Shown here: piece after piece, positions 25,735 to 32,205 of the stretch
Layout: each line of letters begins with the position of its first letter
Position numbering within the stretch: the first letter of the stretch is position 1
Source of the DNA: Erysipelotrichaceae bacterium
Lineage (GTDB): Bacteria; Bacillota_I; Bacilli_A; Erysipelotrichales; Erysipelotrichaceae
NCBI GenBank assembly: GCA_017533785.1
Contig: JAFWII010000023.1
Span: 1 to 32,205 of the forward strand
DNA: 32,205 nucleotides
Reading direction: 5' to 3'
Made by a program: the position numbers and the translations under genes
The notes under the pieces: model-generated
Told to the model about the DNA's origin: nothing
Databases searched by the model: none
What the model saw: the letters and a program-made list of their open reading frames with translations, nothing else

Positions 25735-27714
25735 CTATTCCACTGCGAATTGCTGAGACAAATACGCGATTTCCTGAACATAAGACCGCTCTTCCGGATC
25801 CGGGGAATGCAGCAGTTCCTCCGCGTCTTTTTTTGCGGCTTCGATCATTTTCGTGTCGGTAATAAGGTTTCCCAGCACAAAGGAAGGAAGACCCGCCTGC
25901 CGCGTTCCCAGAAGATCGCCGGGACCGCGGTCTTTCAGGTCCTCGACCGCGACTTTAAAGCCGTCGTTGGTATCGACAAGCACCTTCAGACGTTTCAGTG
26001 TGCTTTCTTCTTTTGTGTCCGTAAGCAGATAAAATCTGCCCTGATAGGAACTGCGCTGGATACGTCCGCGCAGCTGATGCAGCTGGGAAAGGCCGAAGCG
26101 GTCTGCGTCGTAAACGACCATCGCGGTCGCATTCTTTACATTAACTCCGACTTCGACGACCGTCGTCGAAACCAGCACCTGGATCTTGTTCTTCGCGAAG
26201 GCTGACATGACAGCTTCCTTGTCCTCCGCAGACATGCGGCCGTGAAGCAGACCGGTACGGTAAGGATAGAACACTTTCACCAGTGCCTGATACAGGCTTT
26301 CCGCATCTCTTGCCTTAAAAGTGTCGTTTTTCTCGATCATCGAGGCAATGATATAGATCTGCCTGCCTTCGGTCAGGATCTCTTTCAGTTCGTTTTCGAC
26401 AGATTTCAGGCTGTTCTTCTTCACGAGCGTGGTGATGCAGCCCTTCCGTCCCGGCGGCATGGATTCGATCGTGGAGACTTTCAGATCGCCGTAGAGCGAT
26501 GCTGCAAGAGTGCGCGGGATCGGTGTTGCTGACATCAAAAGCAGATCACAGTCCTTTCCTTTTTCCTTCAGCTTGCGGCGCTGCTCAACACCGAAACGGT
26601 GCTGCTCATCCGCGATCACAAGACCGAGCTTCGCATACAGGACATCATCGGAAAACAGTGAATGCGTTCCGACGAGGATATCGATTTCATTATTCTTTAG
26701 AGCCTGCTTGATCTCTTTCTGATTTTCTTCTGAGGAAGTCAGACAGGCTATCCGGATATCGCTATTGCGGAACAGTTCTTTCAGACTGTCATAATGCTGC
26801 TTGGCAAGGATCTCCGTCGGCGCCATCAGCGCTCCCTGGTAGCCTGCCAGATGATTGGCATATAAAGCAACGACCGCAACGACTGTCTTGCCGGAGCCGA
26901 CATCTCCCTGCACGAGGCGGCTCATGATGACATTTTTCTGCATATCGCCAAGGATCTCGTCGCACGTGGTTTTCTGGTCTGTTGTAAGCTCGAAAGGCAG
27001 CTGTTTGATGAAACGTTCGACTTCTGACGCACTGAACATCTTTGCCGCTCGCTGACCGGAAAGATCCTTCTCACGCAGTTTCAGAGCCAGGTAGAAGTTC
27101 AGGAATTCCTCGTATTTCAGACGCGCCAGAGCCTGACGGAGCTGGGTCGTGTTCTGCGGAAAATGAATCCCGTTCAAGGCCTCCCGATAAGAGACCAGAC
27201 CATGAAGAGTGCGGTATTTTTCCGGAAGCCGGTCCGCTGTTTCTTCTTTGACAAAAACAGCCTGGATCAGCTTGCGGATATCGTTCTGGGTGATCCCTTC
27301 CTTCAGCGGATAGACCGGATGGATGCCGGCGAATTCCGACAGCGGTTTGCCGGCGCAATTGATCGCGGTCACCTTATGGTTTCCATCATACTTGCCGATG
27401 ACGGAAAGCTGCTGGCCGACCTGCAGACCCATCCAGGGGCGGTTGTAGATCGTGACCTTAAGTTCCTCATCGCCATAAAACATCAGAAAAGAAGTGATCG
27501 TCAGAGATCTTCTGGCACGGTATTTATTCGGAAAAGTTGCAACTTCTCCCTGGAAAACGACGTTATCACCGGGTTTCCAGGTCTCAAAAGCCGTCTCCTG
27601 ATAATTCTCATAGCGGAAAGGATAATAGCGAAGGATCTCCTCGCCGCTGTTCAGGTTCAGCTTTTTGCATATTTCCAGACGCTTCGGCGTCAGTTTCAGT
27701 GCCTTCAGTTCCAT
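25735..27714 (-). CDS. recG: ATP-dependent DNA helicase RecG
   Basis: Branch-migration and fork-reversal helicase, 659 residues, close to the family length. An N-terminal wedge/OB domain (about 50-150) binds forked DNA. The helicase core has Walker A GDVGSGKT, the DEQH motif II (IADEQHRFGVEQR), SATPIPRTLAASLYGDL (motif III region) and the C-terminal lobe QLHQLRGRIQRSSYQGRFYL, where most RecG proteins have GRVGRG; the Q-R-S variant is a mild oddity. No Shine-Dalgarno precedes the ATG; an extended -10 box ends 6 bases before it, so a leaderless message is predicted. It is the likely head of the recG-rnc-oxidoreductase-polC unit. Confidence 0.96.
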   Translation of the reverse strand: MELKALKLTPKRLEICKKLNLNSGEEILRYYPFRYENYQETAFETWKPGDNVVFQGEVATFPNKYRARRSLTITSFLMFYGDEELKVTIYNRPWMGLQVGQQLSVIGKYDGNHKVTAINCAGKPLSEFAGIHPVYPLKEGITQNDIRKLIQAVFVKEETADRLPEKYRTLHGLVSYREALNGIHFPQNTTQLRQALARLKYEEFLNFYLALKLREKDLSGQRAAKMFSASEVERFIKQLPFELTTDQKTTCDEILGDMQKNVIMSRLVQGDVGSGKTVVAVVALYANHLAGYQGALMAPTEILAKQHYDSLKELFRNSDIRIACLTSSEENQKEIKQALKNNEIDILVGTHSLFSDDVLYAKLGLVIADEQHRFGVEQRRKLKEKGKDCDLLLMSATPIPRTLAASLYGDLKVSTIESMPPGRKGCITTLVKKNSLKSVENELKEILTEGRQIYIIASMIEKNDTFKARDAESLYQALVKVFYPYRTGLLHGRMSAEDKEAVMSAFAKNKIQVLVSTTVVEVGVNVKNATAMVVYDADRFGLSQLHQLRGRIQRSSYQGRFYLLTDTKEESTLKRLKVLVDTNDGFKVAVEDLKDRGPGDLLGTRQAGLPSFVLGNLITDTKMIEAAKKDAEELLHSPDPEERSYVQEIAYLSQQFAVE

Positions 27715-27720
27715 AGTTTC

Positions 27721-27729
27721 ATTCTAGCA
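27721..27729 (-). promoter_or_regulatory. Extended -10 promoter of recG (leaderless candidate)
   Basis: Minus strand TGCTAGAAT followed by 6 bases and the ATG at 27714, so transcription should start at or beside the start codon. The -35 region is weak. Confidence 0.6.
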
Positions 27730-27747
27730 GAAAAGTCCCTTTGATTT

Positions 27748-27776
27748 AGCGGAGCCTCTGCCGCTCCGCTTCTTTT
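27748..27776 (+). terminator. Plus-strand-facing terminator-like hairpin upstream of recG
   Basis: AGCGGAG/CTCCGCT stem plus an inner C-G pair, followed on the plus strand by TCTTTTC. On the minus strand it has no T tract. No plus-strand gene precedes it. Confidence 0.45.
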
Positions 27777-27797
27777 CTCCCAAAAAAGGGTAAAGAA

Positions 27798-27818
27798 AAT
27801 CACAGCTGCGCCGTGATT
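27798..27818 (-). terminator. Terminator of tRNA-Leu
   Basis: AATCAC/GTGATT stem with inner GC pairs across a mismatch, followed on the minus strand by TTTTCTTT, 10 bases after the CCA end of the tRNA. Confidence 0.75.
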
Positions 27819-27828
27819 CTTTTTAAAA

Positions 27829-27913
27829 TGGTCCCCAGAGTCGGGCTCGAACCGACATGGGTCACCCCACGCGATTTTGAGTCGCGCGCGTCTGCCAATT
27901 CCGCCATCCGGGG
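27829..27913 (-). tRNA. tRNA-Leu (anticodon CAA)
   Basis: An 85-base class II tRNA. The acceptor CCCCGGA pairs with TCTGGGG (one G-U), followed by A73 and an encoded CCA. The D-arm contains AATTGGCAGACGC, the anticodon loop is CTCAAAA (CAA, reading UUG), a long variable arm follows (GTGGGGTGACCCAT), and the T-arm is GTCGGTTCGAGCCCGAC. Confidence 0.96.
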
Positions 27914-27923
27914 ACGTGAATTC

Positions 27924-27952
27924 ATTTTACCTAAAAGAGTTCAGAAATACAA
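27924..27952 (-). promoter_or_regulatory. Promoter of tRNA-Leu
   Basis: Minus strand: TTGTAT, 17-base spacer, TAAAAT, about 10 bases before the mature tRNA 5' end. The -35 box lies in the 3' end of the membrane protein gene. Confidence 0.6.
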
Positions 27953-28432
27953 TTGCTTTCGCTGCGCAAGCCAGGCAAGCAGCAGGTCTGCGCTCAGATA
28001 CAGCCATTCCATCAGGCTGGTCACGACGAATTCGTGACAGTAGAGGACCAGCAGCAATACCAGCAAAGCTGTATAGGCAGGAAGATACTTGAGCCTGTAT
28101 TTCCAGAGAAAAAACAGCGTCAGCATACAGGAGACCGTGAGCCCGCAGTAGGAACCGGCCAGATGCAAAGTGCCCATTCCCGGAAAGTTCGGTATGGACG
28201 GCATCATGAGTCCCAGCATCAGCAGGATCTGTTCCCCTTTTTTGAACGCTTTTCCATATGCCAGAAGCATACAGATACTGAAAAGCAGATCAAAAAGAAA
28301 CAGCAGCGGCCAGGTCACTGCTTCTTTGGCAAGTGTCGATAGATTCAGATAGCTGCTTCTCTCCCTCCAGCACAGATATGACAGAAAGAGAAAAGCAGCT
28401 AAATATAGTATGTCTTTATTCTTCGGCTTCAC
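27941..28432 (-). CDS. Small polytopic membrane protein of unknown function
   Basis: 163 residues with about five hydrophobic segments ([70 protein letters not shown]) joined by short basic or polar loops; no family recognised. It starts with GTG and overlaps the end of the nucleoside phosphorylase gene by 17 bases; only a close AGGA precedes the start, so translation is probably coupled to the upstream gene. Any link to nucleoside uptake or salvage is inference from position only. Confidence 0.7.
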   Translation of the reverse strand: MKPKNKDILYLAAFLFLSYLCWRERSSYLNLSTLAKEAVTWPLLFLFDLLFSICMLLAYGKAFKKGEQILLMLGLMMPSIPNFPGMGTLHLAGSYCGLTVSCMLTLFFLWKYRLKYLPAYTALLVLLLVLYCHEFVVTSLMEWLYLSADLLLAWLAQRKQLYF

Positions 28433-29201
28433 TGTCCTGACGGATCAGGATGCGCAGAGCTTCGATGGCTGCACGGATCGCGCCATCGGTCTCATGGACC
28501 TGCTTGTTTTCCAGTCCGGCTTTCGCTCTTTCCTGGTTGGCGACTGCCAGAAGTACAGTGCCCGCACGGACACCGAGATACTGGGCGACGATGAACAGAG
28601 CCGCAGATTCCATTTCACTGGCTTTGGTATGCAATGCTACCCAGGCATCCCATTTATTCAGCAGTTCGTGGCTGTTCGGAAGTGTCTCCGGGCGGTGCTG
28701 TCCGTAGAACGCGTCTTTGCAGTGAACGACGCCGACATGGAACGGTTTCTCGATCTGACGGCAGGCTTTTACCAGCGCGTTGGTAACCTCCAGATCGGCT
28801 ACGGCCGGGAATTCGATCGGTGCGTATTCCTTGGTCGTTCCTTCCTGACGGATCGCGCCGCTGGCGATCACGAGGTCGCCGCCAACGACTTCCTTGTCGA
28901 TGCCGCCGCAGGTGCCGACACGGATAAAGGTATGCGCGCCGCAGGTAACGAGTTCCTCCATCGCTATCGAGGCGCTCGGTCCGCCGATCCCGGTCGAAGT
29001 GACGGAGACTTTTACCCCGTCCAGGGTTCCGGTATAGGTGACATATTCACGCGAATCGCCGACAAGCTGCGGATTATCGAAATAACGCGCGATCTTGGCG
29101 CAGCGCTTTGGATCTCCCGGCATGATGACATACTCGCCGACATCCCCTTTTCCGACGCCGATATGATAGCATTTACCGCTTCCTTCGCTGTAATCGATCA
29201 T
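28416..29201 (-). CDS. udp: Nucleoside phosphorylase, uridine-phosphorylase type
   Basis: 261 residues of the NP-I family, which phosphorolyses nucleosides to base and (deoxy)ribose-1-phosphate for salvage. Signature parts: [17 protein letters not shown] (phosphate-site loop), [28 protein letters not shown] and [13 protein letters not shown] (the M-E-S-A ribose/base contact). [14 protein letters not shown] resembles the uracil-specific region of Udp, so uridine is the likeliest substrate, though a purine or mixed specificity cannot be excluded. AAAGGAG lies 10 bases before the ATG. The membrane protein gene follows with a 17-base overlap. Confidence 0.9.
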   Translation of the reverse strand: MIDYSEGSGKCYHIGVGKGDVGEYVIMPGDPKRCAKIARYFDNPQLVGDSREYVTYTGTLDGVKVSVTSTGIGGPSASIAMEELVTCGAHTFIRVGTCGGIDKEVVGGDLVIASGAIRQEGTTKEYAPIEFPAVADLEVTNALVKACRQIEKPFHVGVVHCKDAFYGQHRPETLPNSHELLNKWDAWVALHTKASEMESAALFIVAQYLGVRAGTVLLAVANQERAKAGLENKQVHETDGAIRAAIEALRILIRQDSEAEE

Positions 29202-29225
29202 ATGATTGGTACTCCTTTTTTCTTT

Positions 29226-29254
29226 ATTTTAACCGAAAGCGCAGGGAATGAAAA
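29226..29254 (-). promoter_or_regulatory. Promoter of udp
   Basis: Minus strand: TTTTCA, 17-base spacer, TAAAAT. It starts in the T tract of the preceding RNA terminator and gives udp its own short leader. Confidence 0.5.
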
Positions 29255-29277
29255 GAAAGGGCCATTGACCCTTTCTT
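29253..29277 (-). terminator. Terminator of the orphan RNA upstream of udp
   Basis: 9-bp stem AAGAAAGGG/CCCTTTCTT with a 7-base loop; the minus-strand tail continues TTTC after the stem and is U-rich through the 3' arm. Confidence 0.75.
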
Positions 29278-29483
29278 CCAAAACTATAGGAGGCAAATCG
29301 ATGCAGAAGACGGAAGATCAGAGAATATCAAGGAAAATGCCAAATCGAGGAAAGGACATCCGTCGGGTTGGAGAATACCCTGTCGCTGCATGTGTTTTGC
29401 CGGTCGTTAACAGATTCTTTCACATCCCCTTCGGGGACGTGCCGCGCGGCTATGGTCTGCCTTCTTTGTTAGTTTTACCTAAC
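29253..29483 (-). ncRNA. Putative structured non-coding RNA (~230 nt), class unknown
   Basis: A 359-base gap (29202-29560) holds a promoter, structured sequence and terminator on the minus strand, but no convincing protein. The transcript should begin near 29483 at a TGTTAG/CTAACA hairpin (29467-29484), then a strong CACGTCCCC-GAA-GGGGATGTG hairpin (29421-29441) next to the palindrome GCCGCGCGGC, a GAAT-CTGT / ACAG-(GGT)-ATTC pairing, and GGGT/ACCC and GAC/GTC mini-hairpins. I see no consensus of T-box, TPP, SAM, cobalamin, lysine, purine, THF or c-di-GMP riboswitches, RNase P RNA, tmRNA or SRP RNA. 6S RNA or a riboswitch of another class remains possible. Confidence 0.5.
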
Positions 29484-29489
29484 ACCCAT

Positions 29490-29517
29490 ATAGTAACATA
29501 GATAACACAAGTGTCAA
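29490..29517 (-). promoter_or_regulatory. Promoter of the orphan RNA
   Basis: Minus strand: perfect TTGACA (29512-29517), 16-base spacer, TACTAT (29490-29495). It faces away from the SLC13 gene's end and into the structured region. Confidence 0.75.
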
Positions 29518-29540
29518 GAAAGACTATCTCCGAAAATAAA

Positions 29541-29562
29541 AAAATGAGGCAGACCTCATTTT
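29541..29562 (-). terminator. Terminator of the SLC13 gene, overlapping its stop codon
   Basis: Perfect 9-bp stem AAAATGAGG/CCTCATTTT with a 4-base loop, then TTTATTTTC on the minus strand. Two bases of the TAA stop codon (29561-29563) are inside the stem. Confidence 0.88.
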
Positions 29563-31009
29563 ATAACAGCATCAGCGGATAACCGACCAGGCAGGAACAG
29601 ATCACACCGATCAGCATCGCCCCGAAACCGTACACCATCATCTGCGCCGGATTCGTATAACCGCTCCCTCCCGCGATCGCGACACACGGCATAGCCGGCG
29701 GGGTGGCAAAGGAATAGGACGCCATCATACCGACATTGATGATCAGAAGCTGAACGAAGCGCAGATCAAGATTCTCGCTCAGCGAAAGGACAGCACTGGC
29801 GACCAGCGTCGCGGTGACCATGTTTGAACTGAGATTGGTCTGCAGCGCTGCCCAGAAAGTGAAAAGCAGCAGCGTCATGATCGGTCCCAGAGTCGCGAAC
29901 AGTGGAGACAAATGGCCGGAAAGCCAGGCAGTCAGTCCGATATCCGCATTCGTCAGCGCAGAACCCAGCGCCAGCGTACCGGCGCACATGACCAGACTTG
30001 GCCAGGAAACGCCGTTCTTCATCGCGTCGTTCAGTGAGCAGAGAGGTTCGCCCTGATCGGTCAGGACCGACAGGATCACGATGCCGATCAGCGGCGGCAT
30101 TGCCGTACCATAGGCATCGAGCTTTGTCATCAAACCACCGAAAGCCGTTCCAGCCAGCGCGTTTTTGACTGCACCGGGGAATACCCAAAGGAAGACGACC
30201 AGGAAAAAGATCGCGATGATCTTCTTTTCGCGCAGTGTGTAGGCTGTCTTTTCCTCCGCCGTAAAGCGGAAATCGCTCAGCTGGTGCATGTCCGGACGCA
30301 GGAAGACGCGGAACATCACGACCGTAAGCGCGGCAGTCAGAAGACCGCTCGGGATCGCATAGAGCGAATAGGTCAGCGGTGAGATCGAAACGCCCTTGGC
30401 TTGGGCAAAGAGGTTGACGGCGATGACCGGGAAAGCGTGCGCGATCAGTGTCATACCGGAAGAGATCCCGCACATGATGACCGTTCCCATCATCAGCAGC
30501 GCCCCCAGGCTGTCACCCTTGCGGATCTTCAGCTGGGCAGCGATCTCTTCGAGGATCGGATAGTAAACGAAGAACAGGACCGTCGGAGAGATGAAACAGC
30601 CGATGAACAGGATCGAAAGGAAATACAGGATCACAAAATGCCAGGGTCCCCTCTTCGCGCTGTTCGAAGTGATGAACGCGACTGCAAGACGTTTCAGGAA
30701 GCTCGTCTTCTGCAGCGCATAAGTAACGATGAAGGTAAACAGCAGAAAGACGAAGGTGCTCCCGCCGTAAGCCGAAGCCAGGATCGAACTGAATTTCAGT
30801 TCCGGGATCAGCGCCAGCGCACCGAGCAGCAGGACCGACGGCCAGTCGATCGAAACAAAGAGCCACAGCAGCAGAACGCCGGCAAAGATGCCCAGCAGCT
30901 GAATAGCGGAGGTGCTCAGATCTGTTTGGAGCGGCAGAAAACGGAAGCCGAAGATCAGCAGAAAAGCGATTATGATAACGGTGTTTTGTAACCCTGTTCT
31001 TTTTTTCAT
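29561..31009 (-). CDS. SLC13/DASS-type anion (dicarboxylate/sulfate-like) transporter
   Basis: 482 residues with 11-12 hydrophobic segments covering almost the whole length. The layout is that of the ArsB/NhaD, DASS/CitT superfamily: two inverted halves, each with a re-entrant hairpin loop; LLMMGTVIMCGISSGMTLIA and, in the second half, AALQTNLSSNMVTATLVASA with the following SFATPPAMPCVAIAGGSGY correspond to the substrate/Na-binding S-N-T/ATP loops. The substrate is likely a di- or tricarboxylate or another anion. The ATG at 31009 has no Shine-Dalgarno but lies 6 bases after an extended -10 box; an ATG at 31015 directly abuts that box. It is divergent from the DUF554 gene. Confidence 0.85.
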   Translation of the reverse strand: MKKRTGLQNTVIIIAFLLIFGFRFLPLQTDLSTSAIQLLGIFAGVLLLWLFVSIDWPSVLLLGALALIPELKFSSILASAYGGSTFVFLLFTFIVTYALQKTSFLKRLAVAFITSNSAKRGPWHFVILYFLSILFIGCFISPTVLFFVYYPILEEIAAQLKIRKGDSLGALLMMGTVIMCGISSGMTLIAHAFPVIAVNLFAQAKGVSISPLTYSLYAIPSGLLTAALTVVMFRVFLRPDMHQLSDFRFTAEEKTAYTLREKKIIAIFFLVVFLWVFPGAVKNALAGTAFGGLMTKLDAYGTAMPPLIGIVILSVLTDQGEPLCSLNDAMKNGVSWPSLVMCAGTLALGSALTNADIGLTAWLSGHLSPLFATLGPIMTLLLFTFWAALQTNLSSNMVTATLVASAVLSLSENLDLRFVQLLIINVGMMASYSFATPPAMPCVAIAGGSGYTNPAQMMVYGFGAMLIGVICSCLVGYPLMLL

Positions 31010-31015
31010 GCCCAT

Positions 31016-31024
31016 AGTCTAACA
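31016..31024 (-). promoter_or_regulatory. Extended -10 promoter of the SLC13 gene (leaderless candidate)
   Basis: Minus strand TGTTAGACT, 6 bases before the ATG at 31009. No good -35 box. Confidence 0.5.
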
Positions 31025-31049
31025 TTCGAGTCAAAAAAAGGAAAGGACA

Positions 31050-31058
31050 TGCTATACT
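31050..31058 (+). promoter_or_regulatory. Extended -10 promoter of the DUF554 gene (leaderless candidate)
   Basis: TGCTATACT followed by exactly 6 bases and the ATG at 31065. A GGAAAGGA stretch ends 17 bases before the ATG, too far to act as a normal Shine-Dalgarno. Confidence 0.65.
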
Positions 31059-31064
31059 CTTATC

Positions 31065-31787
31065 ATGAAATTTGCGGGATTGGGCACACTTGTAAATGTG
31101 CTGGCGATCATCGGTGGCGGTCTGTGCGGTCTTTTTCTTAAGGACAGGCTGAGCGAGTCGCTGAAGGAAACGCTTCAGAAGACGATGGGCGTCAGCACGG
31201 TACTGCTGGGTATCGGCGGTGTCCTCGAGAAAATGCTGACGGTCAACGGCGGCAGCCTGGAAGTCCAGGGCTCGCTGAAGATGATCCTCTGCCTGACTTT
31301 CGGCGCGATCCTGGGGGAACTCATCGATCTCGAGAAACAGTTCGACCGTTTCGGCGAGTGGCTCAAAAAGCGCTCCGGCAACAGCCAGGACGTTTCCTTT
31401 CTCAATGCTTTCATCACCGCTTCCCTGACAGTCTCGATCGGCGCCATGGCGATCATCGGTTCGATCAACGACGGTCTCTATCAGGATCCGACGATCCTGT
31501 ATGCCAAGGCACTGCTCGACTTCAGCATCATCCTTGTATTCGCCGCTTCACTGGGAAAAGGCAGTATCTACAGCGCTGTCCCGGTCGGCATCCTGCAGGG
31601 TTCGATGACCCTCCTGGCAGCTCTGATCGCACCGCTCATGTCCGTCGCGGCACTCAACAATATCGCGCTCGTAGGCTCTGCTCTGATCTTCTGCGTCGGT
31701 CTGAATCTGCTGTTCGGCAAGATGATCAAAGTCGCCAATCTGCTGCCTGCGCTGCTCTTCGCCTTTTTCGCGGCTTTACTTTTTTAG
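31065..31787 (+). CDS. DUF554 family membrane protein (YdfK/YqgA-like)
   Basis: 240 residues with six or seven hydrophobic segments. The N-terminal GLGTLVNVLAIIGGGLCGLF and the later ASLTVSIGAMAIIGSINDGL plus SIYSAVPVGILQGSMTLLA segments are hallmark DUF554 patterns. The function is not established; transport is a guess from the fold. It is transcribed alone on the plus strand, divergent from the SLC13 gene with only 55 bases between start codons, and followed by tRNA-Trp. Confidence 0.93.
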   Translation: MKFAGLGTLVNVLAIIGGGLCGLFLKDRLSESLKETLQKTMGVSTVLLGIGGVLEKMLTVNGGSLEVQGSLKMILCLTFGAILGELIDLEKQFDRFGEWLKKRSGNSQDVSFLNAFITASLTVSIGAMAIIGSINDGLYQDPTILYAKALLDFSIILVFAASLGKGSIYSAVPVGILQGSMTLLAALIAPLMSVAALNNIALVGSALIFCVGLNLLFGKMIKVANLLPALLFAFFAALLF

Positions 31788-31790
31788 TTC

Positions 31791-31819
31791 TTTACTTTCC
31801 GCCTCGTTTGCGTTAGGAT
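31791..31819 (+). promoter_or_regulatory. Promoter of tRNA-Trp
   Basis: TTTACT, 17-base spacer, TAGGAT, 11 bases before the tRNA 5' end. Confidence 0.5.
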
Positions 31820-31830
31820 AAAGCATGACT

Positions 31831-31904
31831 AGGGGTGTAGTACAATGGTAGTACAGTGGTCTCCAAAACCATTGACGAGGGTTCAATTCCTTCCACCCCT
31901 GCCA
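31831..31904 (+). tRNA. tRNA-Trp (anticodon CCA)
   Basis: 74 bases. The acceptor AGGGGTG pairs with CACCCCT, discriminator G73 and an encoded CCA follow. D-arm GTAC-AATGGTA-GTAC, anticodon arm GTGGT-CTCCAAA-ACCAT (CCA, reading UGG), T-arm with loop TTCAATT. Confidence 0.97.
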
Positions 31905-31928
31905 TTTTTTTATTTCAGACGAAGAATG

Positions 31929-31963
31929 AAAACGGTCTTTCCGGACGGAGGGACCGTTTTTTT
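31929..31963 (+). terminator. Terminator after tRNA-Trp
   Basis: 9-bp stem AAACGGTC... pairing with GACCGTTT, an inner TCC/GGA pairing in the loop, then a run of seven T. Confidence 0.9.
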
Positions 31964-31980
31964 GTTTTACCGAAAGAAAA

Positions 31981-32044
31981 AAGGGGCTGTTAAGAAACCT
32001 CTCTGTACAGTAAATACAGATAAGAGGACTTAACAGTCCTTTTT
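31981..32044 (+). repeat. Long interrupted hairpin, terminator- or mobile-element-end-like
   Basis: AAGGGGCTGTTAAG (31981-31994) pairs with the strand ending at 32042 (CTTAACAGTCCTTT, two G-U pairs). Inside, CCTCT/AGAGG and CTGTA/TACAG extend the stem around a 7-base loop. A T run follows. It comes right after a complete terminator, so a second terminator is not needed for tRNA-Trp; it may be an inserted element or its end. Confidence 0.55.
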
Positions 32045-32060
32045 ATATGGTTTTAGATCA

Positions 32061-32095
32061 AAAGAGGCCCGAGGAATCGAACCTGGGGCCTCTTT
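32061..32095. repeat. Perfect 10-bp inverted repeat enclosing a degenerate tRNA T-arm-like sequence
   Basis: AAAGAGGCCC and GGGCCTCTTT flank a 15-base loop. Read on the minus strand the loop contains AGGTTCGATTCCT, which matches a tRNA T-loop with a shortened stem. No complete tRNA is present. Confidence 0.5.
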
Positions 32096-32103
32096 GGTAA
32101 AAT
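32095..32103 (+). promoter_or_regulatory. Extended -10 box before the right-edge ORF
   Basis: TGGTAAAAT, 25 bases before the ATG at 32129, starting in the last base of the preceding hairpin. Confidence 0.45.
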
Positions 32104-32128
32104 ATCCTTGTCTAAGGAGATATCTTAC

Positions 32129-32205
32129 ATGAACTATTTTACCACCAGGGAAACGCATTTGTTTCCTTCCTTCAGGCTGGACGTGAAGGAACAGGAGAAA
32201 TTAGA
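32129..32205 (+). CDS. Partial ORF at the window edge, unidentified (possible mobile-element gene)
   Basis: The reading frame is open from the ATG to the window end (25 full codons, MNYFTTRETHLFPSF...). AAGGAG lies 9 bases upstream at good spacing and an extended -10 box precedes it, so it is very likely a real gene. Too little is visible to assign a family. The hairpin cluster directly upstream suggests a transposase, but that is inference. Confidence 0.5.
   Translation, partial: MNYFTTRETHLFPSFRLDVKEQEKL

Noticed and set aside
28410..29501. 363-codon plus-strand open frame opposite udp
   Set aside because: Most of it is antisense to udp. The composition is shadow-like and there is no initiation signal at its first start.
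29301..29501. Plus-strand 66-codon ORF with an AGGAGG 8 bases before the ATG
   Set aside because: The Shine-Dalgarno is attractive, but no plus-strand promoter is visible. The peptide shows no family pattern, and the minus strand has a matched promoter, hairpins and terminator. It is kept as an alternative in the orphan RNA finding.

Overview
The window reads as chromosomal DNA of a low-to-mid GC Firmicute (Bacillota). It has a PolC-type replicative polymerase, a YloU/YloV (Asp23-FakA) pair, a YtrA-type GntR regulator with its ABC transporter, and the classic rimP-nusA-ylxR-ylxQ-infB-rbfA operon. Protein sequences and gene order feel closest to Erysipelotrichia, but that placement is an inference I could not test. 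Nearly every gene lies on the minus strand; the exceptions are a Crp/Fnr regulator at the left edge and a DUF554 gene, tRNA-Trp and a truncated ORF at the right edge.

Layout. 1-2.6 kb: a Crp/Fnr regulator (+) whose 3' end overlaps a convergent gene encoding a fused phosphatase-like/Nudix protein, then an unknown protein. 2.7-9.3 kb: glnS, a GNAT acetyltransferase, a 23S rRNA m5U methyltransferase, an anchored protein with an acidic tail, and ligA. 9.3-12.0 kb: a self-contained GntR-ATPase-permease operon. 12.1-14.1 kb: Asp23-like gene plus fatty-acid-kinase-like gene. 14.35-19.4 kb: the translation/antitermination operon rimP to rbfA, with its own promoter and terminator. 19.5-27.7 kb: recG-rnc-(GltD-like oxidoreductase)-polC, the last three coupled by overlapping stop/start codons. 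27.8-29.5 kb: tRNA-Leu(CAA), a small membrane protein, a uridine-phosphorylase-type enzyme, and an unassigned ~230-nt RNA unit with its own promoter and terminator. 29.5-31.8 kb: an SLC13/DASS-type anion transporter divergent from a DUF554 membrane protein. 31.8-32.2 kb: tRNA-Trp(CCA), a cluster of strong hairpins including a degenerate tRNA T-arm-like element, and the start of an unidentified ORF.

The most notable pattern is in translation starts. Genes inside operons have ordinary Shine-Dalgarno sequences. Several genes at the head of a transcription unit have none, and instead carry a -10 box 6-10 bases before the start codon (an anchored protein, ligA, recG, the SLC13 transporter, DUF554, possibly rnc and the Crp/Fnr gene). 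This predicts leaderless mRNAs. Other items worth a look are the orphan RNA at 29.25-29.48 kb, the phosphatase-Nudix fusion, the ~230-residue low-complexity tail on NusA, a terminator hairpin sitting directly between a Shine-Dalgarno and the rlmD start, and the hairpin/tRNA-fragment cluster at the right edge.
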